Assembly (NCBI GenBank): GCA_025454155.1
Contig: JALOOZ010000001.1
Span: 1 to 48,892, forward strand
Source of the DNA: Thermodesulfobacteriota bacterium
Lineage (GTDB): Bacteria; Desulfobacterota; Desulfomonilia; UBA1062
Length of the DNA: 48,892 bases
Direction: 5' to 3'
Position 1 is the stretch's first letter, and each line of letters begins with the position of its first letter. A program made the translations under genes and the position numbers. Under the pieces are notes generated by a model. The model worked only from the letters and a program-made list of their open reading frames with translations. It had not been told where the DNA came from and did no database searches. Below, one piece after another: positions 9,772-18,869 of this stretch.

Positions 9772-9792
9772 CCAGCCACCTGCGGAGGTGCC

Positions 9793-10536
9793 ATGAAGGA
9801 CATCCTGAAGCCGCTGAAATCGGACAGCCTGGTCGAGGTGTTCATCTCCCGGTTTGAAGACCTCATCCTCACCGGCAGGATAGCCATCGGCCAGAAACTC
9901 CCCTCGGAGCGCGAACTGGCCCTGCAGCTGGGCGTGAGCAGACCCGTGGTGCACGAGGGCCTCATCGACCTCGCCGCCAAAGGCCTGGTCACCATGAAAC
10001 CGAGGGTCGGCACCGTCGTGAACGACTACCGCAAAGGGGGTTCCCTCGCCATCCTGAACTCCATCATCAATTACCAGCAGGGAGGGCTCGACCGGAACCT
10101 GCTGGACAGTCTCCTCGCCACAAGGCAGCTCGTGGAAACCGAAACCTCCCGTCTCGCAGCAAGGAACCGCACCGAAGAACACATGGAGGAGTTCCACGGC
10201 ATCGTCGATGCCGAGGAGACGGCGAACCCCAGGGACCTGAAGAGAATCACCGGGCTCGACTTCAGCTTCCATCACCTGATGGGCATGGCATCGGGCAACC
10301 TCATCTACCCGCTGCTCATCAATTCGTTCAAGCCGGTTTACATGAACTTCACCACCCTCTTCTTCTCGGATGCGGACATGGTGCCGGAGACGATCGTATT
10401 CCACCGGCGGCTGGTCAAGGCCATTGAAGACAAGGACTCAGACAGGGCAGGAGCCATCATGCACGAGACGCTCACCCACGGCGAGCGTCACCTCAGGAGG
10501 ATCCTCACCCAGGCAGTGAAGGAGGTCAGGCAATGA
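9793..10536 (+). CDS. GntR/FadR family transcriptional regulator
   Basis: GRIAIGQKLPSERELALQLGVSRPVVHEGLIDLAAKGLVTMKPRVGTVV plus FCD-like effector domain. Confidence 0.9.
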   Translation: MKDILKPLKSDSLVEVFISRFEDLILTGRIAIGQKLPSERELALQLGVSRPVVHEGLIDLAAKGLVTMKPRVGTVVNDYRKGGSLAILNSIINYQQGGLDRNLLDSLLATRQLVETETSRLAARNRTEEHMEEFHGIVDAEETANPRDLKRITGLDFSFHHLMGMASGNLIYPLLINSFKPVYMNFTTLFFSDADMVPETIVFHRRLVKAIEDKDSDRAGAIMHETLTHGERHLRRILTQAVKEVRQ

Positions 10537-13049
10537 GCATGGCAGAAGCGCTCCAGGTAACGAAAAAAATCAAGGAGCCGAAGAACCTCTCCCCCAGGAT
10601 CACGTGGCTCCGCGACTACTATTTCGAAGGGGCGAAACGGGCCTGGAACAACGAGTTCACGGCCTGGACCACAGGCACCGACTGGGACGAGGTCTTCGAC
10701 GAGATGACCTTCTACATCGTGCCAGAGACCTACCCCTTTCTCCAGACCTTCGGTTCGTCCATCAGACAGGCGGCCAGGCCGGTGAAGCTGCACCCGGACT
10801 TCTGGTCCTGGAGCCTGGCGGAGCGCAAGGCATGGTTCGTCAAGGAGGTCATGGTGAACCACGTGCCCCAGGAGCTCCTGCCGGGCGACCTCATCGCCGG
10901 TGCACGATTCAACATCCAGACGTCCATGTGCTGGTCGAAGAAAGAGGCCAGGGAGCGCAGCAGGCTGGTACATGGCAAACATGGAGTGCGCGCCGCCATG
11001 AAGTGGTTCCACGACCACGGCTACGGCAATTCGGGTGCCACCTCGGGCCACCTCATACCGGGCTACGAGCGGGCGCTGAAGATCGGATGGATGGGCATTC
11101 ACGAGGAGCTTGAAAGGCACTACCAGGCATTGGGTCCAAAAGACAGGCAGGGAAGGAAGGGCGCACAGCTCAGGGCCATGATGACAGCCGCCACCATGCC
11201 CCGGGAACTTGCCGCCAGATATGCCGCGCTGTGCGACAAGATGGCGGATGAGGAGAAGGCCTTTGTCCGCAAGGCAGAGCTGAAGCAGATGGCGGCCAAT
11301 CTCAAGCGCGTCCCCTGGGAGCCGGCACGTACCTTCTGGGAGGCCCTGCAGTCCCTCTGGCTCACCCACATGCTCATCATAAGCGACGAGAACTACCCGG
11401 GCCCGGGTGTGTCCTTCGGCCGCATCGATCAGTACCTGCTTCCTTTCTGGCGGCGATCCATCGAAGAGGGCATGGATCCCGAGTTCGGCAAGGAGGTCAT
11501 GAAGTGCTTCTGGGTGCACGCCAACACGGCCTACGACGCCATGGTGCGCATCGGCAACAACGGCATCACTGCAGGCTACGGACAGCTCATCACCCTGTCG
11601 GGCATGGGTGAGGGCGGCAAAGACATGACCAATGAGCTGACGTACGCCATGCTGGAGGTCATCGACGAGATGACTCCCATCCTCGAGCCCAAACCCAACG
11701 TGCGCCTCCACCGGAACAGCCCGGACGCCCTGCTCGACACCGTGGTGGACATGGTCGGGTCCAGCCAGGGCTCGCCCTTCCTCATCAACTTCGACGAACG
11801 GTCCATGGCCGGCATGATGGTGGAGGCGAGGAAGGCGGGGGTGACGCACCTGATCAACGAGGCAAACGTGCACGATTACGCGCCGGTAGGATGCCTGGAA
11901 AACACCATGGTGGGTAACGACCGCTCGGGTACGGTGGACAACAACCTGAATCTGCTCAAGGCCGTTGAGCTTTCCCTGAACGACGGGAAGGACTTCTTCG
12001 ACTTCATCGACCCCATAACCCTCAAGAAGGAGAAGGTGGCCCAGGCAGGTCCAAAGACCGGCGATCCGCGGCATTTCAAAGACTGGGAAGCGTTCTGGAA
12101 GGCCTATGTGGAGCAGACCCGCCACATCGTCGCCTGCTGTGCGGCACTCTACGAGCAGTCGGAATCGATCCGGGCCCGTTTCTGCCCCACGCCGTACCTC
12201 TCGTGCCTGGTCAAGGGCTGCGCCGAGCAGGGGCTCGACGTGACCCAGGGGGGGGCCGAGCTGAGCTTCACCACCCTGGAGGCGGTGACGTTCGCCACCA
12301 CGGTGGACAGCCTGCTGGCGATCAAACACCTGGTGTACGAGAAGAGGGAGTGCACCATGGACGAACTCATCGCTGCGCTGAAGGCCAACTGGGAAGGTCA
12401 CGAAACCCTACAGGCCAAGGCGCGATTCAAGGCCCCCAAGTACGGACAGGACGACGACGCTGCCGACGCCATGGCCTCACAGGTGATGAAGCTGTGGTGC
12501 GAGGAGGCCTGGAAGTACAGAACCGTCTCCACGAACAGGCAGTTCAGGCCCGGCATGCTCAGCTGGAACTACTGGGTGGCCGACGGCTTCATCCTGCCGG
12601 CAAGCCCGGACGGCAGACCCAAGGGCAGGTTCCTCTCCAACGCCATCTGTCCATCCAACGGCGCCGACATCAACGGGCCCACGGCCAACACCAACTCGGT
12701 GGGCAAGGCCCTGGGCGGTGCATCTGCAGACGGCATGGGCGATTACCTGGGCTACCGCAACTGCCTGCCCAACGGCGCCAGCCACACCATCTCCATCAAC
12801 CCCTCGCTCCTCAAGGACCCTGAGCACAAGGAGAAGTTCAAGGCCTTCCTGCGCGGATATGCGGAGAACGGGGGCACCTGCCTGCAGCTGAACATGATCG
12901 ATGCGGATACCCTCAAGGATGCCCAGAGGCGGCCCGAGGACTACCGTTCGCTGCTGGTGCGGATTACGGGCTACAACGCATACTTCACGAGCGTGGGCAG
13001 GGAGCTGCAGAACGAGCTCATTGCCAGGATCAGCCATGATGCGCTGTAG
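10533..13049 (+). CDS. Glycyl radical enzyme (GRE2)
   Basis: Active-site PVGCLENTMVGNDRSGTVDNNLNLL; glycyl loop VRITGYNAYF; ATGA overlap with the GntR stop. Confidence 0.9.
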   Translation: MSMAEALQVTKKIKEPKNLSPRITWLRDYYFEGAKRAWNNEFTAWTTGTDWDEVFDEMTFYIVPETYPFLQTFGSSIRQAARPVKLHPDFWSWSLAERKAWFVKEVMVNHVPQELLPGDLIAGARFNIQTSMCWSKKEARERSRLVHGKHGVRAAMKWFHDHGYGNSGATSGHLIPGYERALKIGWMGIHEELERHYQALGPKDRQGRKGAQLRAMMTAATMPRELAARYAALCDKMADEEKAFVRKAELKQMAANLKRVPWEPARTFWEALQSLWLTHMLIISDENYPGPGVSFGRIDQYLLPFWRRSIEEGMDPEFGKEVMKCFWVHANTAYDAMVRIGNNGITAGYGQLITLSGMGEGGKDMTNELTYAMLEVIDEMTPILEPKPNVRLHRNSPDALLDTVVDMVGSSQGSPFLINFDERSMAGMMVEARKAGVTHLINEANVHDYAPVGCLENTMVGNDRSGTVDNNLNLLKAVELSLNDGKDFFDFIDPITLKKEKVAQAGPKTGDPRHFKDWEAFWKAYVEQTRHIVACCAALYEQSESIRARFCPTPYLSCLVKGCAEQGLDVTQGGAELSFTTLEAVTFATTVDSLLAIKHLVYEKRECTMDELIAALKANWEGHETLQAKARFKAPKYGQDDDAADAMASQVMKLWCEEAWKYRTVSTNRQFRPGMLSWNYWVADGFILPASPDGRPKGRFLSNAICPSNGADINGPTANTNSVGKALGGASADGMGDYLGYRNCLPNGASHTISINPSLLKDPEHKEKFKAFLRGYAENGGTCLQLNMIDADTLKDAQRRPEDYRSLLVRITGYNAYFTSVGRELQNELIARISHDAL

Positions 13050-13081
13050 GAAGATCGCTCTCAAGGGAGAAGAACCTGACA

Positions 13082-13124
13082 TCCCTGGAATGATCGACTC
13101 CCCAGGAGTTGATCATTCCAGGGA
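13082..13124. other. Strong intergenic hairpin between GRE2 and AE2 genes
   Basis: TCCCTGGAATGATCGACTCC-CCA-GGAGTTGATCATTCCAGGGA: 20-bp stem with one G:U, 3-nt loop, no downstream U-run. Confidence 0.85.
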
Positions 13125-13205
13125 GGCGCAGAACACACAGTGTCACCGGAGAACGTCTAACGTGAAAGGGAGCCTTTACCCGCCCGGTTCGGCCAGTGAA
13201 AAACG

Positions 13206-14219
13206 ATGAGAACAGAGAACAACAACACCGGCACCATCCTCCGCATCCAGCGCATGTCCACCGAGGACGGGCCGGGCATCAGGAGCACGGTCTTTTTCAA
13301 GGGCTGCCCGTTGTCCTGTGTGTGGTGCCATAACCCGGAGAGCATCTCCCCGAAGTTCCAGGTTCACTGGGTGGGCTCACGGTGCATAGGGTGCCGGAGC
13401 TGCCTCGATGCGTGCCCGGAAAGGGCCCTGACCGCAGGCAAGAAAGGCATCGCCATCGACCGGGAGAGATGCACGGGCTGCCTGAAGTGCACCGATGTAT
13501 GCCCTTCAACGGCCCTGGAGGCCTACGGGCAGGCCTACAGTCTGGATGCCCTCGTGAGCGAGGTGCTCAAGGACCGGGTCTACTTCGATAAGTCCGGCGG
13601 CGGGGTGACTCTTTCCGGCGGAGAGCCCACCATGCAGGCGGACTTCAGCCTGGAGCTGCTGAAGGCCCTGAAGGGCACGGGTGTGCACACGGCCCTCGAC
13701 ACCTGCGGCCAGTGCGGCTGGGACACCCTGGAGTCGCTCCTGCCCCATGCGGACATGGTGCTTTACGACATCAAGGAGATCGACCCGGAGCGGCACCGTG
13801 CCTTTACCGGCGTGACGAACGCAAAGGTGCTCGAGAACCTCCTCAGGCTGGGCGGGTTCATGAGGGATCGTGGCTGCCCCCGGGAGCTCTGGGTGCGCAC
13901 GCCCCTCATCCCGGGATGCACGGCATCCTCCGAAAACCTCCGCGGCATCGGCGCCTTCCTCAAGGGGAACCTGGGTGCCCTGGTGGACAGGTGGGAGCTG
14001 TGCAGCTTCAACAACCTGTGCCTGAACAAGTACGATGGTCTGGGCTTGGACTGGCGCTTCAGGGGGAACGGCCTGCTCGGCAGGGATGAGGCGGAGCACC
14101 TGGCTGTCGTTGCCCGGGGCTCGGGAGTGGATGCGAGGATAGTTCACCTCAGCGGTCCGCTGAGGCTGGAGGCGGCGGAGAAGGCCGCCCTGAGCGTGAT
14201 CAAGGGAGGAAGTGTATGA
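13206..14219 (+). CDS. Glycyl radical enzyme activating protein (AE2)
   Basis: EDGPGIRSTVFFKGCPLSCVWCHNPES; CIGCRSCLDACP and CTGCLKCTDVCP clusters; SGGGVTLSGGEPT. Confidence 0.92.
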   Translation: MRTENNNTGTILRIQRMSTEDGPGIRSTVFFKGCPLSCVWCHNPESISPKFQVHWVGSRCIGCRSCLDACPERALTAGKKGIAIDRERCTGCLKCTDVCPSTALEAYGQAYSLDALVSEVLKDRVYFDKSGGGVTLSGGEPTMQADFSLELLKALKGTGVHTALDTCGQCGWDTLESLLPHADMVLYDIKEIDPERHRAFTGVTNAKVLENLLRLGGFMRDRGCPRELWVRTPLIPGCTASSENLRGIGAFLKGNLGALVDRWELCSFNNLCLNKYDGLGLDWRFRGNGLLGRDEAEHLAVVARGSGVDARIVHLSGPLRLEAAEKAALSVIKGGSV

Positions 14220-15079
14220 AAAGGACCTCTGCGAGCTTTGATACTCATGATATGAAGCAGTTCGAGCCCGAGGCCAAGGTGGGTCTCATCGCCACCGTCA
14301 ATCCGGACGGCCTGCCCCACATCACCCTGATCACGGCCCTGCAGGCAAAAACCCCTTCGCAGCTCATCTGGGGCCAGTTTTCAGAGGGGCTCAGCAAGAA
14401 GCACGTGCGCGCCAATCCCAAGACCGGCTTCGCCATCATGACCATGGACCGCAGCCTGTGGCGGGGCAAGGCGGTGTGGACCCACACGGAGACCCACGGC
14501 GAGGACCATGAGATGTTCAACAACAAACCCATGTTCCGCTACAACGCCTATACAGGGCTGCACACCATCCATTACATGGACCTGAAAGAAACCTGGGGCA
14601 GGGAAGGCCTGCCCCTGCTCAGGATCGTCCTGGCCTCGATCCTTACCGGGTTCGCCAAGCCGGCGGCACGCCCGGACACAAGAGTCCGTATATTGAAGCC
14701 CTGGGCCGAGAGCCTGTTCAACAGGCTCGACACGGTCAAGTTCCTTTCCCTCGTGGGCAGCGACGGCTTTCCTGTCATTGTCCCCCTCATCCAGTGCCAG
14801 GCCTCAGGCAGCACGCGGCTCGTTTTCTCGCCCTTCGCATACGGCGAAGACCTCAAGGAACTGAAGCAGGGCATGAGCGTGGCGGTGTTCGGCCTGACCC
14901 TGCAGATGGAGGACGTGCTCGTGCGGGGGGTGTTCGGCGGGTTTGGAAAAGCCCGGGGGATCACGCTCGGACACATGGACATCGACTGGGTGTACAACTC
15001 CATGCCGCCCCTGCACGGCCAGATCTATCCGGAAACTGAACTGAGACCGGTTGCGCATTTTTCAAGGAGTGAAGCATGA
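14216..15079 (+). CDS. Pyridoxamine 5'-phosphate oxidase-like (FMN split-barrel) protein, apparently two repeats
   Basis: AKVGLIATVNPDGLPHITLITAL...QLIWGQFSEGLSKKHVRANPKTGFAIM and a second half VKFLSLVGSDGFPVIVPLIQC...LVFSPFAYGEDLKELKQGMSVAVF; ATGA overlap with AE2. Confidence 0.65.
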   Translation: MKRTSASFDTHDMKQFEPEAKVGLIATVNPDGLPHITLITALQAKTPSQLIWGQFSEGLSKKHVRANPKTGFAIMTMDRSLWRGKAVWTHTETHGEDHEMFNNKPMFRYNAYTGLHTIHYMDLKETWGREGLPLLRIVLASILTGFAKPAARPDTRVRILKPWAESLFNRLDTVKFLSLVGSDGFPVIVPLIQCQASGSTRLVFSPFAYGEDLKELKQGMSVAVFGLTLQMEDVLVRGVFGGFGKARGITLGHMDIDWVYNSMPPLHGQIYPETELRPVAHFSRSEA

Positions 15080-15300
15080 ATCGAAGCAAGGGTGCCGATA
15101 TCGACCGACTATCATACAGGCCCAGGGGTGGATACTTCGAGCCGAAAAGGGACAGTTTCGGGAGGGCTTCGTTCTGCATGCCCGGGGTGTGCTCTCTGGC
15201 CGCCCTCTCCATGGCGGCCGAAGACGAGCATTGGAAGATCTCCAGACTGACACCCAGGCACGAGCGGGATGCTCCTCGAGACAAGGTCATGATCACATGA
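15076..15300 (+). CDS. Small hypothetical protein (74 aa), possibly translationally coupled
   Basis: ATG overlaps the upstream TGA (ATGA); sits between the split-barrel gene and GRE3; no recognised domain. Confidence 0.35.
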   Translation: MNRSKGADIDRLSYRPRGGYFEPKRDSFGRASFCMPGVCSLAALSMAAEDEHWKISRLTPRHERDAPRDKVMIT

Positions 15301-15328
15301 GCGGGATTGCTCCAGGGAGGATTCAGCA

Positions 15329-17710
15329 ATGAGGGCACAGACAGAAAGGATCGAACGCATCCGCGAGGCGCGGCAGACTCCGGAGCGCTTCAGGCGCATA
15401 AAGGAAGCCCTTTTCGCCCAGAAGGTTCACCTGTGCACGGAGCGGGCGATTCTCATCACCGAGTTCTTCAAGGAACACGATAACCCGGACGAGCCCATGG
15501 TGATCCGAAAGGCCAAGGCCCTGCGCTACCTGCTCAGGAGAAAGTCGGTGAAAATCTTCGCGGACGAGCTCATTGCAGGTAACGTGGGCGGTCACCGCAA
15601 ATCATGCATCATCCAGCCCGAGCTTGCCGGAACGGTCATGAGTGAAGAGCTCCTGTGGATGGACAGGAGGAAGACGAATCCCTATCCCATCTCCTGGGCC
15701 GACCGGATGCGACTCCTCTTCAAGGTCAATCTCTACTGGTACTTCCGGAACATGGGCGCGCGTGCATTCAAGTGGTACAGCCCCAGCCTGTCGCGCTTCC
15801 TGCTGGAGCAGCTTTCGGCCACTTACTATCTCATCAACGAGAGCGGCGGCATCGGCCATTTCCTGCCCGGTTACGATAGGATGATCGCACTGGGAATCAG
15901 GGGTTACATGGAGGTCCTGGATGAGCCGAAGAGCGACCTCCAGGCCGCGGCGCTCATTGTCTGTGAAGGCCTCGCCGACTATGCAAACAGGCTCTCAGAG
16001 GAGGCCTCACGCCTCGCCGTCCGTGAAGGAGACCCGGCACGGAAGCAAGAGCTCCGGGAGATCGCCCGCATCTGCGCCAAGGTGCCCCTGGAGCCTGCCG
16101 AGACGCTGCACGAGGCCCTCCAGTCACTGTGGCTCACGCACATGGCGGTTTGTCTGGAGGGATTGAACTCCGCCATATCGTTCGGCCGGATCGACCAGTA
16201 CCTCTACCCCTTCTACAGGGCCGACATCGACTCAGGCCGGCTGACCCGCGAGCAGGCCCTGGATCTGCTGCTGTGCTTCTCGGCCAAGACCACCGAGCAC
16301 ATGTTCCTGCTTTCCAGCAGGGTCAGCGAGTATCACGGGGGCTATCTGGTGGCCCAGGCCGCCACGGTGGGCGGTGTGGACGGCGAGGGCAGGGACGCGG
16401 TGAACGATCTCACCTGGCTGTTCCTCGACGTCATGGAGCTCGCAGGGCTGCGCGATCCGAACTACATGGCCCGGATCAGCACGTCATCTCCGGAGGAGTA
16501 TGTGCGCCGAGCCGTGGAGGTGGCCTGCAAGGGCAACGCGGTGCCCGGCCTGTTCAACGACGAGGCGACCATCGCTGCTCTCATGGCCCACGGCTACCCG
16601 GAGGGTGAGGCACGGGACTACGGCGTGGTCGGCTGTGTGGAACCCACTTTGCCGGGAAGGAGCTTCTGCTCCACCGATGCCGCTCTCTTCAACCTGCCCA
16701 TGTGCCTGGTCCTCGCCCTGAACCGGGGCAGGAAACCTGGCTCCAGACTGCGAATCGGGGCAAGGACGCCCGATCCATCGGGCTTCAGGTCCATGGATGA
16801 TGTCATCGAAGCCTTCAGAATCCAGGTGGACCACATGGTAAGACGTCTGATCAAGGACATCCAGGTCATGGAGAAGGCCAACCGCGACTACCACCCCACT
16901 CCTTTTTCCTCTATGCTGGTGAGGGGGTGCCTGGAGAGCGGCAACGACGTGACCGCGGGAGGTGCCCTGTACAACTCGAGCGGCATCCAGGGCGTGGGCG
17001 TGGCAGACGTGGCCGACTCCCTTGCGGCCATGGACGAGGTGGTGTTCAGGCGCAGGTCGCACAGCCTGAACGAGGTGGTCGAGGCCATGAAGGTGAATTT
17101 CAAGGGGCTTGGGAAGCTCAGGGCCGAGCTGCTCGCCGCCCCCAAGTTCGGCAATGACCACGCACTCCCCGACCGCCATGCAGACCTGGTGGCGCACATC
17201 TTCCACGATGCGCTGGCAAAACACCGCAGCACCCGGGGAGGCCCCTACATCTCAGGGTTCTACTCGTCCACCACCCACGTGGGCTTCGGCCACAGGACCG
17301 GCGCCCTGCCGAGCGGCAGGATGGCGGGCGAGCCCTTTGCGGCAAGCATGGGGTGCTGCAACGGGAGCGACAGGCAGGGTCCCACGGCCCTGCTCAACTC
17401 CGTGGCTGCAGTGGACTCGAAGCTCTCCCCGAACGGCTATGCCCTGAACCTGCGCTTCGATGTGCCGTCGCTGAAGGGGGACCGTGCCGTTGACACCATG
17501 ACCGCGCTGGCAAAGGGCTTCTTCTCCCAGGGCGGCATGGAAATGCAGCTCAACGTGCTCGATCCAGAGGTGCTGGAGGATGCCAGGGCCAACCCGGGCA
17601 GGCACCCTGGCATCGTGGTGCGTGTGGCCGGCTACTGTGCTTACTTCGTCGATCTGCCGGACACGGTGAAGGACGAGATCATCAAACGGACCAGGATCTC
17701 ACTGGAGTAG
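15329..17710 (+). CDS. Glycyl radical enzyme (GRE3)
   Basis: VVGCVEPTLPGRSFCSTDAALFNLP active site; glycyl loop VRVAGYCAYF; SGGIGHFLPGYDRMIALG substrate-loop region. Confidence 0.9.
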   Translation: MRAQTERIERIREARQTPERFRRIKEALFAQKVHLCTERAILITEFFKEHDNPDEPMVIRKAKALRYLLRRKSVKIFADELIAGNVGGHRKSCIIQPELAGTVMSEELLWMDRRKTNPYPISWADRMRLLFKVNLYWYFRNMGARAFKWYSPSLSRFLLEQLSATYYLINESGGIGHFLPGYDRMIALGIRGYMEVLDEPKSDLQAAALIVCEGLADYANRLSEEASRLAVREGDPARKQELREIARICAKVPLEPAETLHEALQSLWLTHMAVCLEGLNSAISFGRIDQYLYPFYRADIDSGRLTREQALDLLLCFSAKTTEHMFLLSSRVSEYHGGYLVAQAATVGGVDGEGRDAVNDLTWLFLDVMELAGLRDPNYMARISTSSPEEYVRRAVEVACKGNAVPGLFNDEATIAALMAHGYPEGEARDYGVVGCVEPTLPGRSFCSTDAALFNLPMCLVLALNRGRKPGSRLRIGARTPDPSGFRSMDDVIEAFRIQVDHMVRRLIKDIQVMEKANRDYHPTPFSSMLVRGCLESGNDVTAGGALYNSSGIQGVGVADVADSLAAMDEVVFRRRSHSLNEVVEAMKVNFKGLGKLRAELLAAPKFGNDHALPDRHADLVAHIFHDALAKHRSTRGGPYISGFYSSTTHVGFGHRTGALPSGRMAGEPFAASMGCCNGSDRQGPTALLNSVAAVDSKLSPNGYALNLRFDVPSLKGDRAVDTMTALAKGFFSQGGMEMQLNVLDPEVLEDARANPGRHPGIVVRVAGYCAYFVDLPDTVKDEIIKRTRISLE

Positions 17711-17726
17711 GTTCCGCACCGACGGT

Positions 17727-18737
17727 TCACCCGAGATGCTCACGGCAGACCGACGAGAAACGCCGGAGATCCTTGTAGTCCATGACCGTGGACATGGGCA
17801 GGTTGGTCTCTTCGATGCCCGCCTCCCTGATGGCTGCCACCGGGTTCAGGCCGCCGATGAGGATGACGCCCATCTTGTTCACGTCCACCGGTGCCTGGCA
17901 GACGGACTCCCCCATCTTGCCCATGGTGATCACCGGTGTCATGCCCACGTCCTTCAGATCCCTGATGACCTCCTCGACTCCGTCCCTGCACACCCCGGCG
18001 ATCTCGGAGAGGTTGGCCAGGATCTTGCCTTCGCCGTGCTGCAGCACTCCCCGAACCGCGGTCATGCGGGCGCTGATGAAGGCCTCAGAGGGGTCAAGGG
18101 AAGTGCCGGAGTAATGGATGAGCTCCACGAACCGCATGGGCTTGTGTTCGCTCATCTGGAGGATGCCGCCGAACTTGGATTCCACCGGTATGCCACGCTT
18201 GAGGAGCATGCCGGTGAGCACGATGCTGCACACCGTTGCAAAGCCGATGCATCCGTCGGGCACGTGCACGTCGCCCAGGAAAGCCCCTTCAGGGGCTACC
18301 GCCACCAGCTCGCTGACGCAGCACCCCTTGTCGAAGGCCGTCTTCATACCCTTGAGGGCATCCCTGAAATGCTGCTGGGGAAAGAACGAGACGTTGATGG
18401 GGACCATGCCCCTGCCCGCACGTGCATCGAAGGTGGTTTTGTAGGAGAGGATCTCCATGCGCGAGATGCAGTAGCCAACCTTTTCGTGGACCCTGGCGTT
18501 CCTGAGCTCCTCGATGCCCTTTGCCGTAATGACCCTGCCGTCGCGGCGGCCCACGAACCTGGTCAGTTCCTTGGTGTCCATGAACTGGAGGTGGTACCGC
18601 ACGGCCCGTTCGCTCAGGCTCACCCCGTAGTCCTTGAGCCTGCGTGCGATGATCCGCGCCCCCACCGAACCCTGCGCCTGGTTCAGGATGCGCAATATCA
18701 GGATGCTCTTCCGTTCCATCTCGTCGTAGGTGAACAT
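17727..18737 (-). CDS. NrpR-like transcriptional regulator (N-terminal winged helix + DUF128/NrpR domain)
   Basis: ERKSILILRILNQAQGSVGARIIARRLKDYGVSLSERAVRYHLQFMDTKELTRFVGRRDGRVITAKGIEEL followed by an NrpR-type effector region (DGCIGFATVCSIVLTGMLLKRGIPVESKFGGILQM; GMTPVITMGKMGESVCQAPVDVNKMGVILIGGLNPVAAIREAGIE). Confidence 0.75.
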   Translation of the reverse strand: MFTYDEMERKSILILRILNQAQGSVGARIIARRLKDYGVSLSERAVRYHLQFMDTKELTRFVGRRDGRVITAKGIEELRNARVHEKVGYCISRMEILSYKTTFDARAGRGMVPINVSFFPQQHFRDALKGMKTAFDKGCCVSELVAVAPEGAFLGDVHVPDGCIGFATVCSIVLTGMLLKRGIPVESKFGGILQMSEHKPMRFVELIHYSGTSLDPSEAFISARMTAVRGVLQHGEGKILANLSEIAGVCRDGVEEVIRDLKDVGMTPVITMGKMGESVCQAPVDVNKMGVILIGGLNPVAAIREAGIEETNLPMSTVMDYKDLRRFSSVCREHLG

Positions 18738-18757
18738 GGCTGGACTCCTTGGCCATA

Positions 18758-18771
18758 GGAAACCGATTTCC
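18758..18771. promoter_or_regulatory. Candidate NrpR-type operator GGAA-N6-TTCC
   Basis: GGAAACCGATTTCC, 20 bp upstream of the NrpR-like start, in the divergent promoter with yggS. Confidence 0.55.
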
Positions 18772-18869
18772 GATGATGGTTACACGCTTGCACAGGGCCT
18801 GTCAACGGTGATCCCCTGGGGATGCGATTGCTGATTGACATCGATATCCTCAGGGCTTAGGGGAAAACC

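Noticed and set aside
10488-12401. 637-aa minus-strand ORF opposite GRE2
   Set aside because: Antisense shadow ORF; no recognisable domain. The same applies to 3446-4744, 16484-17224 and 43710-44792.
10533-13049. GRE2 as isethionate sulfite-lyase
   Set aside because: The motif is somewhat reminiscent, but no isethionate transporter or sulfoacetaldehyde genes are nearby and pocket residues could not be confirmed.
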